Position numbers and translations under genes: made by a program
NCBI GenBank assembly: GCA_028753945.1
Contig: JAPNXP010000006.1
Span: 3,410,001-3,474,000, forward strand
DNA: 64,000 nt
Source: Hexactinellida sp. DTS-2022
Taxonomy: Eukaryota > Porifera > Hexactinellida
Direction of reading: 5' to 3'
The notes under the pieces: model-generated
Told to the model about the DNA's origin: nothing
What the model saw: only the letters and a program-made list of their open reading frames with translations
Database searches by the model: none
Shown: positions 1 through 13,200 of the stretch, in pieces
How positions within the stretch are numbered: position 1 is the stretch's first letter
Layout of the letters: the number at the start of each line of letters is the position of its first letter

Positions 1-560
1 TAATTGTTATTGGAATAAGATTGTAGAGGAATTATCAAGAACTAATATTTCACCAATTTTATAAAATCTTTGCACCATTCCATTAACCTGACAAATTTCT
101 AATTCAATTCTTTCTAATCGTTGATAAAATTTCTACATCACTATATAATTGTAGAACATTGATCAAATCAAATCTTTGCAGAATTTGATCAAAGTTCTAG
201 CTAAGCAGCATACAGTAGAACTTGATCAAATCAGGTCCCTTTCTAATTTGATGAAAGTTCTAAACGGAATTTAAGCAGTTGGGTATAGAACCCTGATCAA
301 AAATAGCTAGTGTAAGCAATTTATGAATTTTGGTCAAAGTTCTACAATGAATCTACATCAGTTGCTATTGTAAATTTTGATCAAAAAATTATTCCTCAAT
401 TTTGATCAAAGTTCGACATCAGTTTGATTAAAGTTCCATAAGAGTAAATAATGTAGAATTTTGGTCAAAAATGAATCAAAAAATGAAATTAAAAGTTTGA
501 TCAAAGTTCTAGTGATAAAAATTTATCAAAATTCGAAAAATAAATGTAGAAAAATAAAAA
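1..560. repeat. Degenerate GATCAAA/GTTCTA minisatellite
   Basis: A gene-free stretch in which the words TTTGATCAAA and AAAGTTCTA recur many times at irregular spacing, in direct and partly inverted form. TGATCA is itself a palindrome, so both strands carry similar words. I see no open frame. It lies just downstream of the stop of the PARP exon at 630 and probably includes the 3' UTR or flank of that gene. No polyadenylation signal was confidently placed. Confidence 0.6.
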
Positions 561-629
561 TAAGCAAATAAAAATATAACAGTTCTAATACTAACTTTAA
601 AAAGTTAAAATTCCAAAAGTAAAAAAATA

Positions 630-1201
630 CTATTTCTTGTACGTGATAATATGGGAGGGATATGCCATACAGTTCTCATAGACAATGTGTATAACTTCTC
701 CCCCTCTTCTCCCCTGTACACTGTGGTATCTCTCAGAGCTATTGGGGCGTAAAGGGGGACGGGTAATACTTTCATCCCGTGAAAGTTCCTTCGAGTATCC
801 TATAAAAACTGTTGCTACAAACACACAGCATAAATCGTCCCGTGTTTCATAGCGATAAGAATGTGAATATGAACAATTTGTGGCGAAATATATACCACGC
901 CCCCATAAACCTCTGTGAGCGTAAATCATATTAAACCCTTGTGGATCGTTAATAATTAGGTCTGGATTGGTGTCGCTAGAGCCGTGAAAAAGCGAGCGGA
1001 TGTAGAGACAACTGTCTGGATTTATGTTAGTTTGTTGGATTATTTTATCTTTGAAAGCATTCCAGCAGTGGGGATTGAATATTTTCTTAATAAATATAAC
1101 TTCGGAGTATGGCATGGATGAATGGAAACAGCGAGAGATAGCTTTGAATTCCTCCTCTTGTGAGTTCAGGTTAACTTGACTGCAGGACACACCCACGTTA
1201 A
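630..1201 (-). CDS. PARP/ART catalytic domain exon, probable last exon of the sacsin-like gene
   Basis: Encodes about 190 residues matching the catalytic domain of PARP14/TIPARP-type ADP-ribosyltransferases, which transfer ADP-ribose from NAD+. Visible landmarks in order are the leading FKAISR...FNPHCW segment, the NAD-site His in LFHGSS, the Tyr in [13 protein letters not shown], the [13 protein letters not shown] loop and the closing [15 protein letters not shown] strand. By my alignment the third triad position falls on the Val of [10 protein letters not shown], with a Glu just before it, which favours mono- over poly-ADP-ribosylation. The frame stays open to 1265, but 1210-1203 holds a good pyrimidine-rich acceptor, TTCTCTCAG, whose phase fits the donor at 2063. 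A later acceptor, TCCTGCAG, is possible but out of phase. The domain is complete, and an independent PARP gene remains the alternative. Confidence 0.8.
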
Positions 1202-4200
1202 CTGAGAGAACACAGTAATTTGTAATAAAATATTGATATGAAATTCTATACAGTGGTATTTGCATAATAGCAATAATGTTATACAGTTGAAACCGGATAT
1301 TTTTAACAATCGGATATATTTAACACATTTTCTTGTAAATAATTAATTATTGTTGTTGTTGTAAAATTGGGTATTATTAACAATTGGATATTTTTAACAA
1401 ATTTTCGTTAAAAGAATGTGTTAAAAATATCCGGTTTCAACTGTATTAGCAAGTTATCTTGCATTCCCGAACAAGCATTTAATTGAAGTGAATTAAGTTC
1501 ATCTAAAGACAAGTTCGCCTACAAAAAATGATACTTGCTATTACGCAAACCCTGCTGTATAATAAAATAGGATTTCCTTAATAACAAATAGCAAACTACA
1601 GTAGTAGACTCTCGTTAATACGAACACCAGGGGACCGTCGGTATTTCTTCGTATTATCGGGAAATCTTATTAACCGGAGTAATTTAAATGCATTTTATAG
1701 GCTAAGGGAACTAATCCTTGTGCTATAGTATAGTAGGTTAAATCTACATGTAGTTCTTAAACTCTATATCGCTTGTCTCACAACACTTGCACTCCCTCCT
1801 TAACCAATATTTCGCCTTATCATTGTTTATTGCTTAAATACAATGACTCAGAGATGGAACCGGTCGGGATTTTCATGACCCGACCCGACCGGCCGGTCGA
1901 CCGGTCAATCATAGCTAGCAATAATTTATAAATAATAGAAAACAAACTATGATATTATGATATCGAATAGATCATATAGAGATCTCGACCGGCCGGTCAA
2001 GGTTCCGACCGGTGCCGGTCAGACCCGACCGGTTCCGTCTCTGAAATACATTAAGTACTTACAGTTTAGCACAGCGGTTATGAGAGGGGGGTGTGCCGAA
2101 GGCAGAGACCTGAAGAGGGGGTCACACTGGTCCAGCAGCATCTCCCGCATAGCCGGGAGCTCCCCAATAACCAGCTGCAAGATCCGCTCTGCACTCCTGT
2201 TCGCTTCTCTCGCCTGATCCAGTGTGAATATCTGCTGGGGAATATAACTCCCCACCCCGTGAGTAATGGTGGAGTTAGGAATGCGTGTCTCTACGTCATA
2301 GTTCACTAGCGGGATGGTGAGCTCTTCTATTTCCGTGTACAGCTGGGGGCGACCGGGTAGGAGGAAAGGAATGTAGTCGATGAGCACTCTTAAATTCCGC
2401 TCCATTTCGAGTCTATTTTTAGACCCCTTAAAGTGTAGCAGAGCTGTCAGCACCTTAACCACAGCCTCGAAACAGAAGAAGCAGGCGTGTGCGGGAAACA
2501 CATTACTGTTGTCTCCACAAGGTGTGAATAATTTCTGTGCAGTTAGCAGGTCACACTGCGCAATCATTAACCAGAGTCTAGCAGCTGGGAGATCTGGCTC
2601 TCCAATAGAAATACCCTGGGGTCTAGGCCGTGGTGCTGTGTATGTATAGTAGGTTCTAGCTACAGGGGAAGAGTGGTAAGAACAGCTACCAGTGGAATGA
2701 GTACTATAGTGAGTACCTGAGTGAAATGTTGGGGGCGGAGTTGGAGATGGGGGCAGTGGGAGAGGCCAAGGGTCGAGTGTTATATTGTATTCATTGAGTT
2801 TCTCCATAATGTCAGCTGGTTCTAGCATGAAACAGAGCTCAAAGAAAGAAAGCACATCTGTGAAAATACCGCCGAGACACGTGTTGATTGTATAGGCGAT
2901 GTCTTTCTGAATGCACTTTTGTTTAGTTTGGTTGCTTGATAGGATGAACTGATTGCTGCTGGCGTTAATGTAGCAACTACATGCGTTGTTAAGAGAGTAG
3001 TTAACAGGTGGAGTCTGTCGGTTGTCGGTGATAACAGTATCAATCTGTGTTACAGCTACAACTCGTAATCTGTTCAGCAATATATAGTAAACAGACTCAA
3101 AACCAGGATGGTCTAAGCCGTCATCGCTAAAACAAGTTTCTCCATTCGACAGGAGTAACTTCTCAAGATCTTTCTTAGTTAAGTGGAAGTAGAGTCTTCG
3201 CATGGAGCGAAATACGACGGGAGAAGTTAGAGCTGTTTGTAGAGATAGCGAGGCATAAGTCCCCGGGGATATAACTTTATGTGTTAGGACATTAGGATCA
3301 ATGTTCTCAGTTATCAGTTCTGTTAACTTCTTCAAGTGTAGGCAGTTAGGTGGCACACAAGATCTGTTCTCATCTGGTTCTAACGGCTTTAGGATGTTGA
3401 GGGAGAGATTAAGTTTGTTAACCCTTGACAGTAGCGATAGGTTATCTGCGAATATGACGTCACTGCATATAACTAGCCGAGTGTCTCTTGTCAACAGATA
3501 AACCTGTGTTAAGTCGAGAGTAAATTGTGTAGAATTCTTTTGAAGTTCTCTCAGAGCACTGATGAAGCTGTTGAACACTTCATCAACATTTTGTTCGTAT
3601 CCACTATCACTCAATTGAATATTTTGTGTATGTAAAAGCTCGAATATTTTTAATAGAAAGTATGCATAATGTCTGAAAGTAGCCCTTTCTTCAATTCCAA
3701 TTCTTTTCAGAAACTGAGGATAGTTCCCAGCTAATTGAGCAGGCAGTTGGATCACAAAAGGAAAGAGAATTTCTATTGCACTGAATAGCAATTGGATTGT
3801 GTAGTATAACTTAGTATCCCATAGGACGTAAGGCAAATCAACAAGCCCGTCGTATTCGAGATTTGTTTGTGAAAAATACTCCTCCAAGTACTTGTATGAC
3901 TCATTGAAGTACTTTATAAAACCGTTAGGAATGCCAGTTAGTGTGGGGTATACCAGTACAATCTGATTTGTTATATTAGTTAAATGATCCCAAATTATTT
4001 TTGGATTTGGATGGTCAATTATTCCAAGATATTGGTAAGAAACATTTGGGAATTTAAATGCAAATTGGTGTACCCAGCTTGTAGTGCAGCAGCAGTTCTT
4101 ATACTGTATCAGCTGTCCGTCGCAGAATGTAACTAATTCAGTGGCATTTCTAACTTTAGTACTGGCTGTGATACAGTCAATTCTCCTAACTGGGAGAAAC

Positions 4201-7200
4201 TTAACGTTTGCAATTTCTGATAGAATATTAATATTATTGCTTTCCAGGTCTAATTGTGTTAGAATTGGTACAAAAGCTTGGAACAATTCAGGCAAATCAC
4301 TACTCGGAAATTCAGCTCTCGAAAACTTCACCACAACAATGTGCACTTCTTGTAGCGAAACTTGCTTCAGTAACCCTAGCTTATCAATCAAATGCCTGAT
4401 ATTCTCATCTCTCCAAAACATAGGGAGTGTAATGTGAGATAGGAATTTATCAAAGAAATCTATAGCTGGAGAGTAGAACTGATTTACTGGCAACATTCGT
4501 CCATCATCGCTCCGGATAAAAGCAATCTTAGCCAATTGATTTATCAAGTCAGCAGTGCCTGAACTTCTCTGTGCTATGAAAACGACTATGTTCTTCTGTT
4601 CCTCAATTGGTATTTGAGGGAGAAAGTCAAATACCATGTATGATAGAAATCTATCCAAAGTAAAAATTTCTTTACCAAGTTTATTGCATAAGGATATGAT
4701 TAAATCCTCATAACGTGGGTCAAATGCAAGTAAATTGCAGTTTAACACAAGTTTACCTAATAACACCGGTCCTAGCTGTAATTTAGCATTGTTTATAAAA
4801 CAACATCTACACTGAGATAATGAGTAGTATTCCCCAGAATGTGTCTCGAATATTTTAAGAGAAGAGAGTATGTGAATATGAGTTTGTTCTAATGAGGGTA
4901 TATTCACCTGACTAATAATCTGAAGTAGCTTGGTTACTTCTTGCGAAGATAAATCCGCGTTCAAATCCTTTGAGAGGGAAATTGAAGAGATTATAACTTC
5001 CGCAGAACGGATTTCTGATATGGCAAATCTGTCTATGTAAGACGATATAGTTGAGGGGTGATCCCTAACGTGAGGTTTAATATACTCCAAATATAGACAT
5101 GGGCATTTTAATTTAACTAATATTTGATATAGAGTTTGGTCTCGATTACTTAAAGTTGGACTAACAACATACTCTAACTGGTGTATCGGGTACAGTATTG
5201 GGTTCTCATCGGCTGAACGGATAGGAACAAGTAAATGACTATCAAATAATTTCAAGGCATTTTTATCTGGAATAAAAACTTCAGCAAATTGCCAAAATAA
5301 ATAGCAACAAGCATCCGGGATAATGAATTCCTGCACAGACAAATGGTTTTTTAAATACTTAAAGTCTAACTCCTTAACAAATCCGTGATTAATTAATTTC
5401 AGAACAATATTCGAATCATAAGTTGTGGAGATAAACATTTCGGCGCAAAGCGGGAGAAGAGCCGCATAAGTAGACATAAAGCAGTGCGTGTTGAGCTTGA
5501 AATACCCAAACTTATTTTGAATATCAATTCGAATTGGTATAGAACAAGAGTTTAAGACATCCTTCCCAGCTGTTAATATATACTCTAATACAGTCTGCAA
5601 CTGTTTGAAGTTAAGAAGAGAAGAACTGAGATCATGAATAGTATCCTCATTGAATAAACAATGTAGATTTCCACTTAAATATCTCAGAAGCAGGTTTTGA
5701 TTCATTTGAGTAAGTTCATCTTTGAATCTATATATTATATCTATAGGTGCGAATGTTAGAGGGAATTTTATGGTTATTATATATTTCCGTATTTCGATCT
5801 CTTTCTCTCTTGCTTCTAGACTAACTTGTTTATGTTCAGTTTTAAATAAATAAGGAGTATCCACTGTGAATTTAAACTCTGTTTGGTATTGTTTAGTGGT
5901 AGAAGGAATTTGGAAGAATGAAATCGGTAAAAAGACCCCACAGTTAACACCATGTAGCGAATACCAAATAATATTATCAGAAATATCTAAGTTGTGAGCC
6001 AGCAAAATATGTGGATTCTTTTCATACATAAACTTGTATATTTCCTCGGATAACTCAGTTAAGAAGGAAGTTTCTGTGATGCCTTTCGCAGGAAAAAGAG
6101 AATAGAACCATTCAAAATACCCTCGTTTATCCTCCAAAGATTCGAACTCTCTCCTTGGCTCTCTCAGCTGTACCAACATATGAGTGTAGAGAGGCGCGAG
6201 TATGCACTTTATCACTGAGGTGTGCCACGTATCTGCACAAGTGGTTTGCTTGTAATGCACGTGCTGTCGGGAAGAGTCTATAAATAGTGGAGCGTGGATA
6301 TGAGCTGGGAATACTTGTCTAGGGCCAACTGGCAAAAATATAAATATATTACTTCCATGGTATAAACAGTGTTTAGATAACGAAGTACAAACCGCGATGC
6401 CACCATATCCCCATAGTTTTTCCTCGCGATACGTGGCAGAAAAGCTGGTTAAACTTGGATCAATAACAACATAATCTTCAATCGTAACATTGCAATAAAG
6501 GTATACATCCCATTGTCTTGTAGTATCAATACTTGTATCACTAATAACGTATGTAGTGTGACTCTCTTTTGTTAGGACTTGTACTTGTGGTTCAATCTCA
6601 CTTGCGTTTGGAAACCAGTTAGGCATAGGGCTATACTTTCCAGATTCTCGCAAAAGTTTAATGGACTGAGAGCAGTGGAGTGTAACTTGTTTATATTCAT
6701 TGATACCAACAACTTTTATAGTTTTAACGCTATTCAAGAATAATAATATCTCTGAAGATTCTGAAATTTGTTTGATTAAAATTTTTTTAACTTCAACGAG
6801 AGAGAGGTGTTTTCTCGCTGCTTCCTTTTTGTATTCGATAGTTTGAGTATTTCCTTCGTCAATAGTAAATTTCTCTATATCCAAAGGAAACCTGAACATA
6901 GTGAAATCACCATTCTCCCACATTCCTTTCAGGCTGTTAGCTAACTCAGGATTTTCATGAAAATGCTCAAAAGAAAATGGAAATAATTGGTCTTTAAATT
7001 TTAACATGTTTTGAATAGGTATATCAAATTTTTTCCCTCGCTTTTGTTTGAAGTGTTTACACTTAAAAGCTTCAAATGTATATTTCAAAAATGGATCAAA
7101 ACAGCAGAATGTAATTCCTTCCTCTCCAGGGCGATGTGTAATAAAGGAAGGAGCGTCCGTTATATGGTAAACTGAATTAAATCCAAGTCCGAATTTCCCT

Positions 7201-10200
7201 ATCGTATTTTGTTCACTGGATTTCCCTCCAACACTTAACTTCTGTATTCCTTTTATATCTTCAGGAGAGAATCCTCTGTTGTTGTATACAGAGAGGGAAT
7301 GGAATGTGTGTAATGATTTCCAATTAGGATGCTTTGTGGATGAAAGAATGAGTGAATTACTGTAAGAACTGTAGTCTTGTTCGTCTAGTATAAACACAAT
7401 CTCAGTTGCACCAGAATCTTCCGCATTTTGAATCAATTCTTTAATGAGTGAGTGTACTGGCATTTCTCTTACGAGAGTTTGTATTCTGTCTGTAATCTCC
7501 TCGACAATACCAAAGTCATCTTCGTTGATGTCAAATTCAGAAGAAAACAACTCTTCAAGTGATTTGACCCCGAGCTTAAACGCATTTTCTAAAATAATTC
7601 GTGAATGCACAAACATTGATGGGTCTTGCGATTCTAACTCCATATATGGTAAGTCATAGCCTATGGTTAAGTTTATATAAAGCTCCTTAGGACGGTTTAG
7701 CATATTAGTCTGGCTTAACACGAATATACTATCAGAACAGTCCTCACAATCTTTGATGTAATTAATCAGAATTATAATCAACTGAACTAGATTATCTGTA
7801 AGAGGGAATTCTTCACATTCTTTAATTCTATTAACACAAGCGACAATAGTTCCATCATCTATGTCTTCCTTCACCCCAACTTCGATTAGGAATTTCTTCA
7901 AGCATATATTAGACAAAATTGCATCCATATACGGGAAGCAAACTAGATACGTGTTCTCAGGGAGGGATTGAAAAGTTCCGGAAATAATTACTTGATTAGA
8001 AGCGTAGAATTGCTTATTGATAGGATGCCACAGCCATTCACTATCTTTCAGATTTTCTTTAATAATTTCAATTTGAGATTCTTGTTTGGAAAAATACTTA
8101 TACATTTTTAACATTTTCTGGTGAATTACAACTCCGCTCTTTCGAATAGACTCTACATTCAAAACTAAAGTAAGCAATACTTTTATAACGACATCGATTT
8201 GAGGAACAACTTGTAGAGAGAGACAGTTAGAAAATCTTCGAACAGATTCGGAGGCCGCTGGGTAAATAGGAGAAACCGTGTTATGACATTTGAATTTGTA
8301 ACAATGGTCTGGTGCAGCGAAATACGGAGACTCGATCTCAAGAATATCAAATAACTCATCGCGATATGTTGGGACGAATGGAATGCATTTAAATTCAGGA
8401 TAAGCTGACTTTACTAACTCTGAATTATTCTCACTATTCAAATACTCTATCAATGTAACAGCATGTTGTTTAGCTAAATCTAAGTTAAGTTTCGTAGTTA
8501 TTGAACACCGACCGATTATTTCATCCTTAGGTAACCTATCGTATATTACACCCATTCTGAGTAGCACATTGGAAAGCACAGAATGAGAACTGAGTTCGAA
8601 AGAGCTGTGTAGATCTGGGACTGGGATTCTCTGCTCACAGGGCTGGTATAGAGTAGATAGCTTGGTGTTAGGACAAACTACAACAGATGGAGTTCTCAGT
8701 ACGAAGTTATCAGCATCAGATCCACAAGGTATAAAAGGAGTTGTACTTAGAGAATCGAACAGCCAATATTCTCCAGTTACCTCAAGGCATAGCGGGATAA
8801 GGGTGTTAAAAACTAAAACTAAATTATGTACAGAGAGTAGTTGCAAGCTAGGAAATATAATTTGTGAACATATCTTTTGGAGATAAAACACCTTTTCTGG
8901 TCTCGAGTCTGAAAATATTTCAAATATCGCAGATGTTAAAAACGACTGAGGAATGTTAGCAAATTGGATCTTTTTCTTAAAAGATAATTCATAAATGAGA
9001 TTTATGAAATCTTTGTTTGAAAAAATATTATTATCAATATACAGGAAAGAAACATTTTCAAAAGAGATCCAGGTATCACTGTGGGCACACAAAAATAAAT
9101 TATTAGTTGAGAATTTTTCACAAATTCTCTTAGCAAAATGTTTAGGCAAGTTCAGCCATAGTAAATTAGTATTGTTTTTAACAGGCCAAATTGAATAATA
9201 GTTTTCAATCAGATTAGAATTGTTACAGAGGGGTGGGAGTTCGGGTAGAGTCTCTAAAGCACAAATGAGAGAGTTTGGGAGAGCGTCATTAATAAGAGCC
9301 AAATTCCATTCCGTTAGAATATCACATTCAGAGTCAATTCCCTCACCAAATGATGTGTCACTCAAATTTTTTCTAGACTGTGACAGAGAGAAATAACAGT
9401 TAATATTTAAGTACAAAGGACTACGAATGGGTAATGGAAGAAAAGTGTAAATCTTACAGAGAAGGTGAGTAGGGAGATTCTCAAGGAAATGCAATGGTAT
9501 AGCAACGCCACATACCGGAAGGAATGTTATATCTGAGAAAAGAAACTTCCTTAGAATATCGTAACAACTTTCAATGCCACTAGCATATGCGATAAGGTAG
9601 GATAGAGAAGTATTCTTTTCTTTTGATTGAATATCAATAGTCAGAATATCAGAAGAAGAGATTATATTTTGAGGTCTGTTCTTCGTTTTAGTTTTAATTT
9701 GGTTTATATAAGTTTGAAAATATGCTTGATTGTTTTGCAGAAAATGTGTTGTTGGACAATCATTTTTAGTGGCTTTAAGAATTCTCTTCATTGGAATATT
9801 TGTTTCTTTTCGTTCAAATATTTCAATACAATTAACATTCTGAAGGAATAGAATCAAATTAGAAATTTCATGTACTATCTTACACTGTAACTCAGCTATT
9901 CCATCTTTGTCAAAAGTTTGATTTGACAACTTACTAATATTCACGCGAAATGGTAAACGAAACAGTGTATAGTTATATTTTTGACGATTAAGAATGTCAC
10001 ATTCGAATAAGTCATGGTAAACTTTAAACTGATCATTGAATGTGGCTACCGCAGATGGATCTTGTACAAAGCGAATACGCACACCTGAATCTTTGCTGAA
10101 ATTACCAACGTATTTCTGAAGAGGGTCGAATATTTGAACCGAATCGTCACTGACGAAACTAGGACAATCTGTGAAATTATATACCGCGTTAAAGCCAATA

Positions 10201-13200
10201 CCAAAGCGGCCTATCTTCTCAGTTTCACTCAGTTTATTGCAAGAAGAAAGTCGGAGTATACTTTCGAAATCTCTCTGAGTAAACTTTGCATTATTAAACA
10301 GGTACATAGCTGGACCATGGATATCTTTCATGTTTTTATGCAGCACGGAATTACAGGGAAATGAAGTGTAATCGAATAGAACTTTAACAGTAGTCGCACC
10401 TGCGTCATCGGAGTTCTGAATAAGCTCATTAAACACATCAGTATGCATTCGATATCCTTCTAAAATGCCCCTAAGTCTGTCCACAAGATCTTCTCTCTGG
10501 CCAGCTCCAGACATAAATGAATAGGAAAAACTCTCGGCTGTGGGCACTAACTCTAAACTCGCTGGTATACAGCCTAGCTTGCGTGCAATTGAGTGTGAAA
10601 TTCCTTCGTGTACAACTGGTTTCTGAGTTGAGATCTGAGATCGCTGTATCCAAGGAAGGTCATTAAATACGCATTCTACAGCTGGATAAATTATCCCATC
10701 CTGGGCTAGAATAAGAAAATCAGTTTCTTCATTTGTATCGTCAATCAAGTCGCCTACTAACTGAATTACCTTAATCACTAGAGTAACATTTTGAGGAGAG
10801 AGTACAGTGTTGAATTGTTGTAGAAATAATTGACACTTTGTAATTCCTATATCAGGTTCGATACCAAACTTCTGGAAAAATAGAGAAAATTGTTTTTTAA
10901 AGGAAGGATAATATTTCTCGAGAGAAAATATGTATGGGAAAAATTTATCGTCACATGCCAATACTACATGGTGCGAGTCATAAAATCCGTATTCTGGAAT
11001 AAATATAAAATTTTTAGGTAAAACAATTTGGCTGGTATCAATCTCAGATTCGATCAAACGTGCGAAATATAGATAGATATTCTTGACAAGCGAGTGCACT
11101 TCATCATGATTATACAGTGTTGGTTGCTGTTTTGTTACAAGTTCTAGTTGTTGACAAACAAGATTACTTGGTATACAAGTTGAAACTCCCATACACTCAA
11201 ATACCTTTCTTTGAGGAACTTTTTGTTGCGAATTTTCTATTAACACGGGTGCAACACCTGCTATCAAACAGGATTCTTTATCCGAGCAATAAATTATATT
11301 TTGAGGCTGACAGTGGTCTAAAACAGTTCTATAAGGTAGAGACCTCGGATAGGAATGGCAATCAGATTTGGGTGAAGGTAGTATAAAAGAAAATTGTTGG
11401 AAAATAGTCCAGAAATTTGGTATTTCTATGAGGTTAAATTTTTCCATGAGTAAGTTAACAAATCCTACTAGAGCATTCAACCAACTTGTATAGTCTTGTG
11501 GCTTAATTTGTGAAACATTTCGCAGAGTAATACTCATAATATTCTGTAGATTGGCATAGGAGAGAGATTGGCTCGAAATCAAACCCAGTGAACGTAAATT
11601 TGTAATCTGTTTGTTGTATATATCATTCGGGAATATGCCTTGCATGTTTGGCATCAAAAGTTGTGCGAAATATTCGTCTTGGGAATCATAGAGACCACAA
11701 GGTGAGAAGAGAGTAACATTGGAATTTTGGTTACTATTAGCGCTAGAGTCTAATAACCAGTTTGTAGTAGAGAGGGTATTAATAAGGGATGAGTCAAGGT
11801 GTGAAACATTTCGCAATATCCATAGAGATAACATATTCCATTGCAGGGGGTAATTCCTAAGATAGTTATTCATAATCAGTGGCAATAAATGGTATTGTAT
11901 TGTTTGGGAAATAGAAATCTGTTGAATACCTAATTTCAAACAGAGTTTGGTATTATTTTCATCAAATGGACTCAGAAAAACTTCGGGATAATGAGTGAAA
12001 TCTTTCGGTAACGAATTAGGTGGTAGGCAGTATTGTAGGTTCAAGTTAAGAGATATCCATTGATCGGAAATAGAACGGAATATAGGAAATGATTTAGTTA
12101 GATTGATCTCAGTACCAAATGCACTAAACTCAAGTGATAGAATGATTTTAATAATGGATAGTTTGACTGAATCGTCCACAGAGAATAACTTGTGTAAAAA
12201 CGCTTGTTGGACACGTGTGTCTGACAGGATTTGAAAGAATCCTTGTGAGATTGGCGGTATCACAAATCTAGAATATGGCAAGATGAATATGTGACGATGG
12301 CAAATATAACAGCCACTATCCATAAGTAAACTCTCTATACCAAAATAAGCATGGTTATTGCTTTTCTCGATATATGGCATGTATGATGATTTAATTGGTA
12401 GCAATTCCACTTCAGAAGTTAGAGACTGTTGGGGTAGAATAGGGAAACTTCGCTTTTCAAGCGCGTTTATTAATCCCTGGTCCTGATCAATGAATTTCCA
12501 TACAAATTCTATCCAAGAATTTTCAGGGTGACCGTTACCACAAGTGGGTCTCCATTTTACAGGAGATTTGAGATTGGTGAAAACTTTCATGGAATCTTCT
12601 AGAAGATTAACAAAATATGCTGGATTATCACGTAGGAATGTGATATCCTCGATGTTAACTTGATTAGTCCTGCTTAGCAACAATAGTGTGTGGAAAATAT
12701 GTGGTTGGAGATTTAGCTTTATAAACAAGTTATATAGTCCTGGTAGTAGCTTTAGAAAATCTTCTTGTCGCTCACTAATGTAATATTTGTTTTTACTACC
12801 AAACTCCATCGGGAACTCAGCATTGCAGACAGGAATCAATTGAATACCATTTAGACACGAGGCGATACTGAGTGAGGAGAAATCCAAATCAGAGAGTACT
12901 GTTTCTAACAGACAATTAACATAATTCTGATTCCTAAGGAAATTAACTAGATTTTCATTGCCTCTGAAGCTACGTAATATAGTTCTAATTAAGTGTGGAG
13001 TTACAATCCTAGATTCAATCTTGTGTTCTAAGATCGGATAGAAAGCAATTACGTCAGCCAGCTCAATGGGCATATCAACCAGAGGCTGATTTAGAGTCAA
13101 TAGGAGAGATTGGCATATATTCTCATGTTGTATATTGGGTGCTTTTATAATAGAGGGTAAGTAGTAACCTGTTTCGAGTTTAATCCAGGTAGAGTTAGTT

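Noticed and set aside
2019-2062. C-terminal tail of the sacsin-like frame as real protein end
   Set aside because: It reads past a consensus GTAAGT donor into the CCGGTCGGG repeat. Possible as a read-through form, but splicing is preferred.
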